Source of the DNA: Flavobacteriales bacterium
GTDB lineage: Bacteria; Bacteroidota; Bacteroidia; Flavobacteriales_D; CAJJDF01
Length of the DNA stretch: 64,000 nt
Direction of reading: 5' to 3'
Assembly (NCBI GenBank): GCA_020630395.1
Contig: JAHDBM010000010.1
Span: 5,054-69,053 of the forward strand
Shown here: positions 24,941 to 35,900 of the stretch, in pieces
Numbering within the stretch: the first letter of the stretch is position 1
Layout of the letters: each line of letters opens with the position of its first letter
Position numbers and translations under genes: made by a program
The notes under the pieces: model-generated
Told to the model about the DNA's origin: nothing
The model's input: only the letters and a program-made list of their open reading frames with translations
Database searches by the model: none

Positions 24941-24955
24941 TGGCACGGTTATAGT
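24941..24955 (+). promoter_or_regulatory. Possible sigma-54-like promoter
   Basis: TGGCACGGTTATAGT lies 33 bases before the ATG of the giant repeat protein. The -24 part TGGCACG is perfect for sigma-54; the -12 part TAGT keeps only part of TTGC. No TAnnTTTG box is seen nearby. Tentative. Confidence 0.35.
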
Positions 24956-24988
24956 TCATATAATCGAAACCCATAAAAACAACAGGTT

Positions 24989-27900
24989 ATGAAAACACTA
25001 CTACACTTAAAAATGATGATGATATCCCTTATTATAGGGACATCCACATTCTCTCAGTTTGTTGATTACGAACGAGACACGAAATGGAACTTTGGACTAA
25101 ACATAGGCGGAACATGGCAAGATGCAGATATTAATCTGCAAAGACCAGGACTTGGATATGGTTTTACGTTTGGTAGAGCTATATATGAACAGCCTAACAG
25201 TATGTTTGGTTTAGATCTTAGATTTAGATATTTAAGAGGTAAAACATTTGGATTAGATCCAGATCGTTACTTAGTAGATTCTGCTACTGATGGTGGGTAT
25301 TATGCAGATAATGCTCCTTCTATAGTAGATAGTGGATATACTTACTTGAATAATGAAACAGATCTTCATGACTTTTCTTTAGAAGCTGTTTTAAAATTTC
25401 ATAGACTTAGAGAACGTACTGGAATTTTATTTCACGTTTTTGGTGGTGTTGGAATCACTGATTTTGGAACTAAAACAAACCTAACAGATGCTAATGGTTT
25501 TAATTACGATTATAGTAGTTTACCTGTTACTGGTGCTGATCCAACATTTGATCATGAAAACATATTGGATGAAGATTATGAATCTAATGCTGCATATCAT
25601 GAAGAAAGGCAAGTGAAATTCATGCCGTCTTTAGGTATTGGTATTGGTTATCAAATAACACCTAGTTTTTCTATTGGATTAGAACATAGAACTACGTTTA
25701 CGTTATACGATCAATTTGATGGTGTTGAGCAACCTGGAAGTGAATTTTTAAACTTAGAAAGTGGTAATGATATTTACCATTACAGTGCATTGAATTTAAG
25801 ATGGAACTTATTTAGAGGTAAAGCATCCCAAGAAGAAGATACATATGACCCACAAGATCCTTTTCCTTGTGATAAGCCTTATGTAAGTTTTGTTACACCA
25901 AGAGCAAACGAAAAGTTTGAAACGCAATATATTTCTATTTCAGCTAAGGTTGCCCGAGTATTAAGTAATAATGATATTGTTGTTAAAGTAAATAATATTG
26001 TTGTTGCCACTCAATATTCACTTTCAACTGAATTAGTTACTGCCAATGCTACTTTATTAAAGGGTAATAATACGATTGAGATAATAGCATCTAATAAATG
26101 TGGAAGAACTGTAGTTAAACGTAATGTTTCATTCCAAGAAAAAGAATGTTTAAAGCCTTATGTTAAAGTTAATAGCCCTTTAGCTACTGCTGTTAACCAA
26201 AGAACACAAAAATTAAATGCTACTGTAATTCATTTAAATCAAGGAACAGTTAATGTTACATTAAATGGACAAACTACTCCGCATACGTTAAATGGGCAAT
26301 CATTAAATGCTACTTTAAATTTAGTAGAGGGAAATAACTCAGTTGCTATTAAAGCTCAAAATGAATGTGGTGATACTACTTTGTTTATCAATTTACAATA
26401 TAAAGATGAACCTTGTTTAAGCCCTGTTATTAGCATACAAACTCCTCAAAATAATAGTAGACTTACAAGGAAATCAGTTACTTTATCTGCTAGAATAGAT
26501 AATATGCTATCTAATGATAGTTATACAGTTAAACTTAATGGTGTAACTCAGCAAGCTAGTTTTAGTCCGTCATCTAATATGTTAACTGCTGGCTTACAAC
26601 TTACAGGTGGTAACAACAGTATAGTGGTAACTGCTACTAATAAATGTGGTACAGATACAAAGGTTATTAATGTTATTGTAGAGAAAGAACCGTGTTTGGC
26701 TCCTGTAATATCTATTCTTAACCCCAGTAATGGTATAAAAGTATCAAGTCCTACGGTTAATTTAAGTGCAACTATCAATAATGTTGTATCAGCAAATCAA
26801 GTATCTGTTTCAGTTAATGGAAGAATTAATGCGAGTTCATTTAATAGTGCTAGAGGTAATTTAAGTTCATTATTAAAATTACAAGAAGGAACAAATACAA
26901 TAACAATCAATGCACAGAATGAGTGTGGTAATGATGTTAAAACAATTACGGTAATATATGAAAAACTACCTTGTTTAGCTCCTGTTATTAGTATCATAGC
27001 TCCTCAAAATGGACAGGTGTTTAATAACAATTCTACTGCGATAAGTGCTTCAATTTCAAATATAGTATCGGGTAGTCAAGTAACATGTTTAGTTAATGGT
27101 AATAGAGTGGCATCTTCCTATAATGCTTCTACAAGAATGTTAACTGCTAATACTGTTCTTAATAAAGGAAATAATACAGTGTCTATAACGGCAACTAACG
27201 ATTGTGGAAGTGTAACTGAAACAGTAGTTGTAACTTACCAATGTCCTACACCTGTTATTACTGTTTATGGCCCAACAACAGGTAGTGTTGTTAATGTTGC
27301 AAATGTTTCATTAAATGCTGCTGTAAGTGGTGTTAGTAATAAGAATGAGATTGTAGTATCATTAAATGGTAGTAATGTGCCTTTTAACTTTAACACACAA
27401 ACAGGAAGTATTACTGGTTCATTTTCGTTAAGAAATGGAGTTAATACGATTCGTATTTCTGTTAATACAGCATGTGGTGTTGCTAACAAGAGTATAGATG
27501 TTACGTATAACAAGCCATGTGACAAACCTGTAGTAACAATAACAAGTCCTATTAATAGTCAAGTTACTAGTAATTCTCAAATTACTATTGCTGGATCTGC
27601 AACTAATGTTACTAATAGATCTCAAATAAGTGTTACACTAAATGGTAACCCTGTAAATGTTAATGTAAGTGGTAATGGAACATTATCAATTAGTGGATCT
27701 GCAACATTAACTCAATCGGGTAATAATACGATTGTAATTACAGCAACAAATAGTTGTGGAGCAGATGCGAAGTCTGTATTGGTTAATTATAAAGCAAATG
27801 TACCTTGCCCTAAACCTGTATTAAGTATTATTACTCCGGTTGATGGTAAAACATATACAACTAAAAATGTAACGTTTAGCACAGTAGTTGCAAATATTAC

Positions 27901-30679
27901 TAGTAGTTCACAAGTAGTTGTTAAACTTAACGGAAGAACAATTTCAAGTTCTTTTAATAGTAGAACAAATCAAGTTACAGCTTCATTATCTTTAATAGAA
28001 GGAAATAATGCTATTGAAGTTGTTGCAACTAATTCTTGTGGAAATGCTCAGCAATCTATTAATGTTACGTTTAGATGTGATAAGCCAAAAATTAATTTCA
28101 TCAACCAAAATGGTATTAATAGAGCAGCTGCGACTGCTACAACAACTATAGTTGCTAGGGTAACAAATGTTACAGCTACTAGTCAGATAACGGTTAAATT
28201 AAATGGGAATGTAATTCCTCATAATTTTGCAACATCTACAGGAGTGTTAACGATTACAACTACCCTTAAAAAAGGCAAAAACACGATTGATGTTATGGCT
28301 AATAATGCTTGTGGAAGTGATAATCAAAATTTAGTTATTGATTTTAATCCTCCATGTGCAAAGCCAACTGTTAGTATTGCAGCACCTAGAAATGGAGCAC
28401 AATTAACTTCTCCTACAGTTAAATTAGTAGGTTCTGCATTAAATATTACAAGTAATAATCAATTAACTGTTAAGTTAAATGGCAAAGTACAGTCAACAAC
28501 TTTTACTTCGTCTAATAATAGCTACCAAAGTACATTATCATTGATAAGTGGTAATAATACGATAGAAGTTACTGCTACTAATTCTTGTGGTACTGCAACT
28601 AAAACAATTACGGTAAATTATAAAAAGCCTTGTGTTGCTCCAGCTGTTACAATTACAAGTCCTGCAAAAGGTAGTGCTATTAGTAGTTCTACTGTTAATT
28701 ATACTGCTAGAGTAACGGGTTCTGTAATAAAGTCGAATATTACGGTTCGTTTAAACGGAACATTGTTAACCAATTTTAGCTATAATGCGTCAACTGGAAT
28801 TGTTAGTGGTACAGCAAATGTAACACAAACGGGAACTAATAGAATAGCTGTATTTGCAATGAATGATTGTGGACAAATAGAATCTGCTAATGAGTTTACC
28901 AAAAAAGCCCCATGTGTTAAACCTATTATTACAGTAGGAAGTCCAACTAATGGTTCTACAGTTAATACTGGTACTATAAAAATTGATGGATATGCTAGAA
29001 ATGTTTCTCAAGCTCAAATTACGATTAAAGTAAATGGGCAAAGCAAAACATTTAACTACAGTTCTAAGTCAAATATTTATAGTTTAAACACGAGTTTAAT
29101 ATCAGGGACTAATACAATTGTTATTACTGCTACTAATGCTTGTGGTTCGGTAACTAAAACGATTATGGTTAATTATAATAAGCCATGCGTTAAGCCAACT
29201 GTTTCTATAAGCACACCTGCGGGTGGAGCTAAAGTTACACGAGCTGCACAAAGATTAACAGGGTCAGTAACTGAAATTACATCAGGATCACAACTTACGG
29301 TTAAACTTAATGGGGTTACTCAGCAGGCATCTTATAATGCATCTAGTAAATCTTTTGAAGCTGATTTAATATTAAATAATGGGTCTAATACCATTATGGT
29401 TTCTGCTCAAAATAATTGTGGAAATGCAATTAAAACCATTACGGTTACTTATAATCAGCCATGTGTTAAGCCTGGTGTAACTATCAGTACTCCTGCTAAA
29501 GGAGCAAACGTTTCGACTTCTAGAGTAAATTATTCGGCAAGGATTACTGGTACAGTTATAAAGAATAATATTTCTGTAAGTTTAAATGGAAATAGCTTAA
29601 GTACTTTTAATTATAATGCATCTACTGGTATTGTTAGTGGAACAGCTACTGTAACACAAACAGGTAATAATAGACTTGCCATATTTGTGATAAACGATTG
29701 CGGACAAATTGAAGTTGCTAATGAATTTACTAAGGCTGCTCCATGTGTTAAACCAAATGTGAGTTTGATTAGTCCAGCTAATGGTTCTCAAGTTAATGTT
29801 GCGAATGTTAAAATAGATGGATATGCTAGAAATGTTTCGCAAGCCCAAATAACAATTACGGTTAACGGGAAAGCAAAAACATTTAACTATAGCTCTAAGT
29901 CTAATATTTACAGTTTAAATACAAGTTTAATTGAAGGAAAAAACACAATTGTTGTTAAAGCTACAAATGCTTGTGGTACAGTTACTAAAACTAGTGTTGT
30001 AACATATAAGAAGCCTTGTAGTAATCCAAGTGTAGCTATAGCTGCTCCTAAAAATGGTTTTAAGCCAAAGAAAAATGTAGTAAACTTTAGTGCAGCTATT
30101 GAGAATATTAAGACTTCTAGAGATGTTGTTGTTAAGCTTAATGGTAAAACCGTTAAATTTACATTAATAGGTAATAAAGTAAGTGGTTTAGTAACCTTAA
30201 CCAAAAAGGGAAATAATAAATTAGAGATCATTGCTACAAATACTTGTGGTAAAGTTACCAAGAGTGTTAATATATTATATTCTCCTATAACTCCTATTAT
30301 AAAAGTCTCATTCCCAACTACAAACCCAACAAATGTGGGGAGTACAGGGTCTAAGATTAGTGGTAATGTTAGTGGTATCACATCTCCTAGTCAATTTGTA
30401 ATAAAAATTGGTAAAGATATTCAAAAAGGAGTGTCATTAACTAGACAGAAAAATGGGAGCTATAATTTTAATGCTGAAGTAAGGTTGCAAAAAGGTGAAA
30501 ACACAGTAGTTCTTGAAGCGATTAATAATTATAAGGTTAAGGCAACAAAATCTCTTGATTTTGTAGTTGGAAATGTGAAAGGCGGGACAAAAACCAATAA
30601 TACAACTCCTAATGTTAAAGCCGGTTCGATTAAAGGTGTAAAACCTGGGGGAGGTAAAGTTTCAAACCCTAGGAGGTAA
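24989..30679 (+). CDS. Giant surface protein: outer-membrane barrel-like N-terminus plus 17 Ig-like repeats
   Basis: A 1,896-residue exported protein. The signal peptide ends near TSTFSQF. Residues about 25-290 look like a beta-barrel or porin-like domain: alternating aromatic strands such as WNFGLNIGGTWQDADI, MFGLDLRFRYLRG, FSIGLEHRTTFTLYDQF and a strand-like end YSALNLRWNLF. From about 294 to 1860 follow 17 tandem units of about 92 residues. The consensus is CxxPxVxIxxP near the start, a VxLNG turn in the middle and GxNTIxVxAxNxCG near the end. Sixteen units keep one Cys near each end, suggesting one disulfide per unit; the last unit has none. The short Gly/Lys-rich tail has no T9SS sorting domain. 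It may be a barrel-anchored adhesin or stalk. A palindromic terminator follows. Confidence 0.8.
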   Translation: MKTLLHLKMMMISLIIGTSTFSQFVDYERDTKWNFGLNIGGTWQDADINLQRPGLGYGFTFGRAIYEQPNSMFGLDLRFRYLRGKTFGLDPDRYLVDSATDGGYYADNAPSIVDSGYTYLNNETDLHDFSLEAVLKFHRLRERTGILFHVFGGVGITDFGTKTNLTDANGFNYDYSSLPVTGADPTFDHENILDEDYESNAAYHEERQVKFMPSLGIGIGYQITPSFSIGLEHRTTFTLYDQFDGVEQPGSEFLNLESGNDIYHYSALNLRWNLFRGKASQEEDTYDPQDPFPCDKPYVSFVTPRANEKFETQYISISAKVARVLSNNDIVVKVNNIVVATQYSLSTELVTANATLLKGNNTIEIIASNKCGRTVVKRNVSFQEKECLKPYVKVNSPLATAVNQRTQKLNATVIHLNQGTVNVTLNGQTTPHTLNGQSLNATLNLVEGNNSVAIKAQNECGDTTLFINLQYKDEPCLSPVISIQTPQNNSRLTRKSVTLSARIDNMLSNDSYTVKLNGVTQQASFSPSSNMLTAGLQLTGGNNSIVVTATNKCGTDTKVINVIVEKEPCLAPVISILNPSNGIKVSSPTVNLSATINNVVSANQVSVSVNGRINASSFNSARGNLSSLLKLQEGTNTITINAQNECGNDVKTITVIYEKLPCLAPVISIIAPQNGQVFNNNSTAISASISNIVSGSQVTCLVNGNRVASSYNASTRMLTANTVLNKGNNTVSITATNDCGSVTETVVVTYQCPTPVITVYGPTTGSVVNVANVSLNAAVSGVSNKNEIVVSLNGSNVPFNFNTQTGSITGSFSLRNGVNTIRISVNTACGVANKSIDVTYNKPCDKPVVTITSPINSQVTSNSQITIAGSATNVTNRSQISVTLNGNPVNVNVSGNGTLSISGSATLTQSGNNTIVITATNSCGADAKSVLVNYKANVPCPKPVLSIITPVDGKTYTTKNVTFSTVVANITSSSQVVVKLNGRTISSSFNSRTNQVTASLSLIEGNNAIEVVATNSCGNAQQSINVTFRCDKPKINFINQNGINRAAATATTTIVARVTNVTATSQITVKLNGNVIPHNFATSTGVLTITTTLKKGKNTIDVMANNACGSDNQNLVIDFNPPCAKPTVSIAAPRNGAQLTSPTVKLVGSALNITSNNQLTVKLNGKVQSTTFTSSNNSYQSTLSLISGNNTIEVTATNSCGTATKTITVNYKKPCVAPAVTITSPAKGSAISSSTVNYTARVTGSVIKSNITVRLNGTLLTNFSYNASTGIVSGTANVTQTGTNRIAVFAMNDCGQIESANEFTKKAPCVKPIITVGSPTNGSTVNTGTIKIDGYARNVSQAQITIKVNGQSKTFNYSSKSNIYSLNTSLISGTNTIVITATNACGSVTKTIMVNYNKPCVKPTVSISTPAGGAKVTRAAQRLTGSVTEITSGSQLTVKLNGVTQQASYNASSKSFEADLILNNGSNTIMVSAQNNCGNAIKTITVTYNQPCVKPGVTISTPAKGANVSTSRVNYSARITGTVIKNNISVSLNGNSLSTFNYNASTGIVSGTATVTQTGNNRLAIFVINDCGQIEVANEFTKAAPCVKPNVSLISPANGSQVNVANVKIDGYARNVSQAQITITVNGKAKTFNYSSKSNIYSLNTSLIEGKNTIVVKATNACGTVTKTSVVTYKKPCSNPSVAIAAPKNGFKPKKNVVNFSAAIENIKTSRDVVVKLNGKTVKFTLIGNKVSGLVTLTKKGNNKLEIIATNTCGKVTKSVNILYSPITPIIKVSFPTTNPTNVGSTGSKISGNVSGITSPSQFVIKIGKDIQKGVSLTRQKNGSYNFNAEVRLQKGENTVVLEAINNYKVKATKSLDFVVGNVKGGTKTNNTTPNVKAGSIKGVKPGGGKVSNPRR
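28631..29185 (+). repeat. Duplicated two-unit block, copy 1 (units 11-12)
   Basis: 555 bases encoding units 11 and 12. The same pair recurs 831 bases downstream with shared rare features, such as the NDCGQIE variant and the stretch IDGYARNVSQAQIT. Confidence 0.85.
29462..30016 (+). repeat. Duplicated two-unit block, copy 2 (units 14-15)
   Basis: The second copy of the block at 28631. The spacing of exactly 831 bases (277 codons) equals three units, so a three-unit duplication with unit 13 diverging faster would explain it. Confidence 0.85.
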
Positions 30680-30704
30680 ACGATTAAATAATGCTTATTA
30701 GCTT

Positions 30705-30737
30705 AAATGCCATTCGATTAATCGAATGGCATTTTTT
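30705..30737. terminator. Bidirectional terminator
   Basis: A perfect 30-base palindrome (AAATGCCATTCGATT and its complement) followed by a T run, between the giant repeat gene and the convergent S4-domain gene. Confidence 0.9.
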
Positions 30738-30948
30738 ATATTACATATATTTGAAAATTGTCGAACTCAATGATGTCGCCCTTTCTCACTTTTAATCTTT
30801 TTCGATAGTCAACTTCACCATTATACTTTACCAACCCGTCTTCAACAACCATTTTTCCTATACCACCAGAAGGTAATATGTTGGTAGCTTTTAATAGTTG
30901 TATTAAATGAATATAATCTGTGGTTAATGTAAAGTTGATTTTTTCCAT
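30736..30948 (-). CDS. S4-domain RNA-binding protein (YbcJ/YaaA-like)
   Basis: A 70-residue protein that is almost entirely one S4 fold. The first helices contain YIHLIQLLKATNILPSGGIG. The beta-turn section is VKYNGEVDYRKRLKVRKGDI, where Arg/Lys residues would contact structured RNA. Family members bind rRNA or other RNAs; the target is unknown. Last gene of the helicase operon, 7 bases after the GNAT gene. Confidence 0.88.
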   Translation of the reverse strand: MEKINFTLTTDYIHLIQLLKATNILPSGGIGKMVVEDGLVKYNGEVDYRKRLKVRKGDIIEFDNFQIYVI

Positions 30949-30955
30949 AGGTAAA

Positions 30956-31396
30956 TTAATTAATCATATCAATATGTTCTACTCCTGCATCTAAATAAGG
31001 ATCACCTATTCTTTTAAATCCATAGCCTTCATAAAATTGTTGAAGATATTTCATAGCAGAAATTTTTAATGGTGCATTGTACTTTTTAGAGGTGAAATTA
31101 AGTATTGTTTTAATAATTTCATGCCCATGTTTTTTACCTCTAATAGAGGGATGTATAACAACTCTGCCAAAAGAAGCTTCTGTGTATTTTACTCCCGGAG
31201 GAACAATTCTTGAAGTTAATACGATTTTGTTATTAAGATCAGTGCCAATTAAATGCCAGCATTGTTTGTCGTAACCATCCAAGTCGTTATATATAGACTG
31301 TTGCTCAACAATAAAAACACCAATACGTAAAGATATTATATCATGAAATTCGTCAAGAGTAAGATCTTTATAATGTTTAATAACTAACTTAAGCAT
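30956..31396 (-). CDS. GNAT-family N-acetyltransferase (ElaA-like)
   Basis: A 146-residue acetyltransferase. The start LTLDEFHDIISLRIGVFIVEQ matches the ElaA group. The acetyl-CoA loop is seen in FGRVVIHPSIRGKKHGHEII, and the C-terminal part has AMKYLQQFYEGYGFKRIGDP. The natural substrate is not known. It is the third gene of the leftward operon, 5 bases after the T9SS cargo gene. Nothing suggests truncation. Confidence 0.88.
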   Translation of the reverse strand: MLKLVIKHYKDLTLDEFHDIISLRIGVFIVEQQSIYNDLDGYDKQCWHLIGTDLNNKIVLTSRIVPPGVKYTEASFGRVVIHPSIRGKKHGHEIIKTILNFTSKKYNAPLKISAMKYLQQFYEGYGFKRIGDPYLDAGVEHIDMIN

Positions 31397-31401
31397 GTAG
31401 C

Positions 31402-32928
31402 TTATCTAACAATTAATTTTGTTCTAAAAATAGAACCTTCATTATTTACTAATTGCACAAAATATACTCCATTAACTTTAGGAGCATAAACAACTGAATG
31501 CTGTAAGTTGAGGTTTTGATGAACTATTTTACCACTTACATCTATTATTTTTATTGATAATATATCGTTATCTATATTAAGAATATCACCTCTAGTAATA
31601 GGATTAGGATATAACGTATACGGTTTTTTCTTGATATTGTGAATGGAAGTAGAAGATGGATTAAGTTTTACCAACCAACTATCTGAACCACCAATATTTA
31701 ATGATACATCATTAGTGTCAGAAGATGAGCGTCCAATAAAAACTAGATCATTTGTATTGTTTTCGATAATTTCTATTCCTTGATCATAACTATCTCCTCC
31801 ATAATTTTTTTCAAATAATAAATTTCCATTGTTTGGATTAATATTTATAAGCCATACATCATTACCTCCGTAATTATTGCTTACTTGACCATCATTAGAG
31901 GAGGTGCTACCAATACCATAAACTTCTCCATTACTTAACTCAATTAAGTTAAGCAAAATGTCATCATCACTTCCTCCATACACTTCTTTCCAATTAATAT
32001 TACCATTTTTATCATAATTAATAATCCATATATCAATATTATCATATACAGAGTCAACATCAAAGTCTTTAGAGTATGAATATCCTCCTATGATTATGGA
32101 GCTATCAGATAAAGGGAGAATGCTCTCAGCAAAGTCTAAACTACTACCACCAATAGCATCACTCCAAATTACAGCACCTGTGTCATTAAATTTAATAGTA
32201 AGATAATCATAACTACCATTGTTAGATGGCGAATCATTATTACTAGATGTGCTTAAACCAGTCATGATAAAATTACCATCTAATAAAGGTTTTATATCTC
32301 TAATTTGTTCAGTTCCTGTTCCTCCATAATTTTTTTCCCACAATACATTTCCAGCTGTGTCAATTTCCATGATTAAATTATCAAAACTACCATAGTTATT
32401 AGATACATCACCATTACTGGAACTTGACATTGCACCAATTAATAGATTTCCATTTGCTTTTTGAATAATTGTTTCCCCTCTATCTCTATCAGTACCTCCG
32501 TATGTTTTTGCCCAAATTAAATTACCACTAGTAGATAATTTAACTAATAATATGTCGTCATCTCCTTTGTTAACAGTTATGTCTTGATCGTTTGACTTTG
32601 AATATCCAACAATATAAATTGCATTATCACTACCTTTTAATATTTCTTTAGGGTAATCATTAAGTGTTCCACCAATTGTTGTTTCCCAAATTATATTTCC
32701 GGCAGCATCAATATTGGCAACCCAAACATCACTTCCTCCTTTATCTACAGAAGCTGTCCCATCATTAAGGTTGTTGTCATTAGCAATTAAATAGCCTGAG
32801 CCTCCATCAGAGGTTAGTGAGTGAGATATTTCAGATAAAGATGATCCAAATGTTTTTTCCCAATCGATATCAGTAAATTGAGCATTAAGCATATATCCTA
32901 GTAAGATAAAAAGTAAAGATAGTTTCAT
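31402..32928 (-). CDS. Secreted seven-repeat (propeller-like) protein with T9SS type A domain
   Basis: A 508-residue exported protein. I prefer the ATG at 32928, which starts MKLSLLFILLGYMLNAQ, a normal signal peptide; an in-frame ATG at 32952 adds eight residues. About seven repeats of roughly 58 residues follow, with the pattern W-xx-(T/N)YGG ... S-S-NxDVS-NxG-xD-WL-x-LxxxGN, which suggests a seven-bladed beta-propeller. The last 85 or so residues are a T9SS type A sorting domain (YTLYPNPITRGDILNI ... VNGVYFVQLV ... KLIVR). Probably secreted or surface-anchored, role unknown. It follows the helicase gene by only a few bases. Confidence 0.85.
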   Translation of the reverse strand: MKLSLLFILLGYMLNAQFTDIDWEKTFGSSLSEISHSLTSDGGSGYLIANDNNLNDGTASVDKGGSDVWVANIDAAGNIIWETTIGGTLNDYPKEILKGSDNAIYIVGYSKSNDQDITVNKGDDDILLVKLSTSGNLIWAKTYGGTDRDRGETIIQKANGNLLIGAMSSSSNGDVSNNYGSFDNLIMEIDTAGNVLWEKNYGGTGTEQIRDIKPLLDGNFIMTGLSTSSNNDSPSNNGSYDYLTIKFNDTGAVIWSDAIGGSSLDFAESILPLSDSSIIIGGYSYSKDFDVDSVYDNIDIWIINYDKNGNINWKEVYGGSDDDILLNLIELSNGEVYGIGSTSSNDGQVSNNYGGNDVWLININPNNGNLLFEKNYGGDSYDQGIEIIENNTNDLVFIGRSSSDTNDVSLNIGGSDSWLVKLNPSSTSIHNIKKKPYTLYPNPITRGDILNIDNDILSIKIIDVSGKIVHQNLNLQHSVVYAPKVNGVYFVQLVNNEGSIFRTKLIVR

Positions 32929-32954
32929 AGTTGATTTTTTTAAAGATAACAAAA

Positions 32955-35900
32955 TTAGGGCACAAGTACTACTTCTTTATGTTTTGTGTATAGCAAATAT
33001 TGATGAACATTTTCATATCCCATTTCTCTTAATATAGTACCATATATTGTAATTTGCTTTTTATGTTTGTTTTCTTTTTCTCCTGTTTTAAAATCTATTA
33101 CATAAGTTTTGTTGTTATATAATATAATTTTATCAGGTCTTAATGATTTTCCCTTATTCGTTATAATTTCATGTTCATTTTTAACAATTCCATTACCGTC
33201 AAACCATTCAGAAACTGACGGGATATTAAAGATTTCGGATACTTCTTTTTTTAATTCTTCCGTGTTATGATAATTAATGGCACCTTCACTTGATAACCTA
33301 TCAATGATTTTATTAGTATCAGTTGTAGTTTCTATTTTTGATAAGATAAGGTGTATCGTATTTCCTTTTTCAATTGATTCTCTATAAGTGCCTTCTGTCC
33401 AATTCTTTTTGTAGAGCTCACTCAGGTGCACTTTATCTTTCCAATTGGTGCTTAATATGTTATTAATACTAAGTAAATTAATGACCTGTTGATCTTTATT
33501 AAGTTGTTCTATAGGTTTGTTTTCGCCTACCAATATAGTGTTGTCAATAAAATTAGGGTGAGTTTGACATATATCATACAAATAAGAAGAAATCAATCCT
33601 TTTTTAAGATTTCCTTTTTTATCTGTGGTATTGGTATCAGATATAATATGAAGTTGCTTTTCTGGTCTGGTTAATGCAACATACAAGAGGTTTATATTAT
33701 CTAACAGGTTAGACTCTTCTTCTCTTTCAAGTAAGCTAGAAAAAGGAGTATGTTTTATCGCTTTTTTTAATGGTATTAAGCCCACTGGTAAGTCTAAGCC
33801 TAAATCAGTATTAATATTTACCCATTCTAGAGTTGATTTTCTGCTTTTTAACTCCCAGTTTACAAAAGGACATATTACAACAGGAAATTGAAGCCCTTTA
33901 GATTTATGGATGGTCATAATGGTTACTGCATTTGTCCCTTCAGGTGTAGAGATGGAAATTTTATGCCCATGCTCGTTCCACCACTCTAAAAAACTGCCAA
34001 TATCATTTTGTTTAAAAGTAGCTTCTTGTATTTTGTCTAGTAAACAAATTAAAAACGGATTTGGAGCTCCATTATTTAATTGAAACGTCCTGATAATATG
34101 TTCTGCTAAGTCATAAATAGAAACATCTAATGTGATGATGTCATTTAATGCTTTATTAAAGCTATTTAATATGCCTTTAAGGTCTATCGAATTACCAAAT
34201 TTTTCTTTCTTAACATTAGACAAAAATAGTTTGTTCAAGGTTTTTTGCTCAGCAAGATAAGTAGTAATCGCAATTTTAGCTTGGTTATTATTAGGTTGAT
34301 GAATATAGGATAAGAAATTAATTAAAAAGTTAACTTCTTTATTGGTGTGAATGACTAAACTTTCTGATGTGATGACCTCAATTTGATGTTCTAGTAAATA
34401 GTCAGCAAGAAGTGAACTCTTTTTATTATCTCTTACTAGAATGCAAATATCCTTATGGCTAAATCCATTTTGATTAACATCTTTTATTTGTTGAAGTGTA
34501 GATGCTAAATAAGCATTATTTAATTCCTCTTTATCGGTTTCCTCTATAAACTTTATATGAACAATTCCTGTAGATTTTTCTTCGATAGGTATTTGTTTAA
34601 CAGAGTTATATATTGATTTATATTGACTAGGTAGGAAATTGGTAATAGCCTCAAAAAACCAATTGTTAAACTCCACTACTTGACTATGAGATCTAAAATT
34701 AAATTCAAGAAGTTGTTCTTTAAAATTATTAACCAAAGAAGTTTCTCTTTCTAACAGTAAATCGTCTTGGTTATGATCAATAATGGCAGGAAGAGAATCA
34801 AATTGTTCTACTTTTCCTCCTCTAAATCGATAAATAGCTTGTTTGGCATCACCAACTATCAATGTTTGTTCGCCAGTAGATAAGGAATTGTCAACTAGTG
34901 GTAATAAATTATGCCATTGTAATATGGAGGTATCTTGAAATTCATCAACCATGATGTTTTTATATCTTTCACCAATTTTTTCATAAATAAAAGGAGCTGG
35001 TTGATCTTTTATTTCTTCAGAGATTAGCTGATTAAAATCACTTATTAAGAGTATTCCAGAAGTTTCCTTTAGATCATTTAATTTGCTGTAAAGTTCGTTT
35101 GCTAAAATAATATTAAAGCTATTTTCTTCTAATAATTGATAGGTGAAATAATCGGGTCTTAATTTCAAGATGTTACCATAGCAACCTCTTATTTTTTGTT
35201 TAATATGGTCTAATGATTGTTTAGCATATTCTGGAGCTTTGGTAGTAAGCCATTTGTCAATTGAAGGGTCAATTGCATTGGTAATCGTTACGCCTATTTC
35301 TATTAATTTTTCTAGTTTTCCTTCTCTTATATCGTTAAAAAAATTATAGAAGGTACCCCTCGAAAAAAAAGATTTTTCAATTTGATGCTTATTTAGTAGA
35401 TCAATAATATGTTTAGCCTCTTTTATTATTTCCTCTTCTACATGTTGTCTTTTTTTAGCCAATGTATGAGCAGCATCATGTAAATCTTTAACAGAAAATC
35501 CTTTTAATTGATCTAAAAAGGGAGCGTTTTCTTCTCTAATAATTGTTTTGGCAAACTCAAAAATTCCATGCTCTATATTCCAACTTTTTTCATTATCAAT
35601 TTGTTTGTCTAACAACTTTAATAATATAGAGGAGATTGTTTTTTTAGTTCCAGCTTCATCAACAAGAGCGTTTATGGCACTTTTTAGTAACGTATCTACA
35701 TCCATTTCAATTTCAAAATCAGGTTGTAAAGAAAGGTCTTTAGCAAATGCTCTAATGATTTTGTGTGTAAACTTATCTATTGTTGATACTTTTAAATCAG
35801 AATAATTATGTAAAATAGATTGAAAAACAATCCAAGATTTTTCTTTAAGAGTTTCTTTGTCAAGTTTAAAAGAAGAGCTGTAGTCATCAATTAATTGTGG

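Larger units (their letters stand above)
25867..30590 (+). repeat. Tandem array of 17 Ig-like coding units
   Basis: In-frame units of about 273-282 bases encode the CxxP...NxCG module. Divergent copies and near copies are mixed, showing repeated rounds of duplication. Confidence 0.85.

Noticed and set aside
29908-30381. A long minus-strand open frame in the giant repeat gene
   Set aside because: It arises from the low-GC repeat composition; other such frames recur at the same place in other units.
25867-30590. Regularly spaced repeats that could suggest a CRISPR array or satellite DNA
   Set aside because: The units are about 275 bases, in frame, and encode a conserved protein domain in one long open frame.
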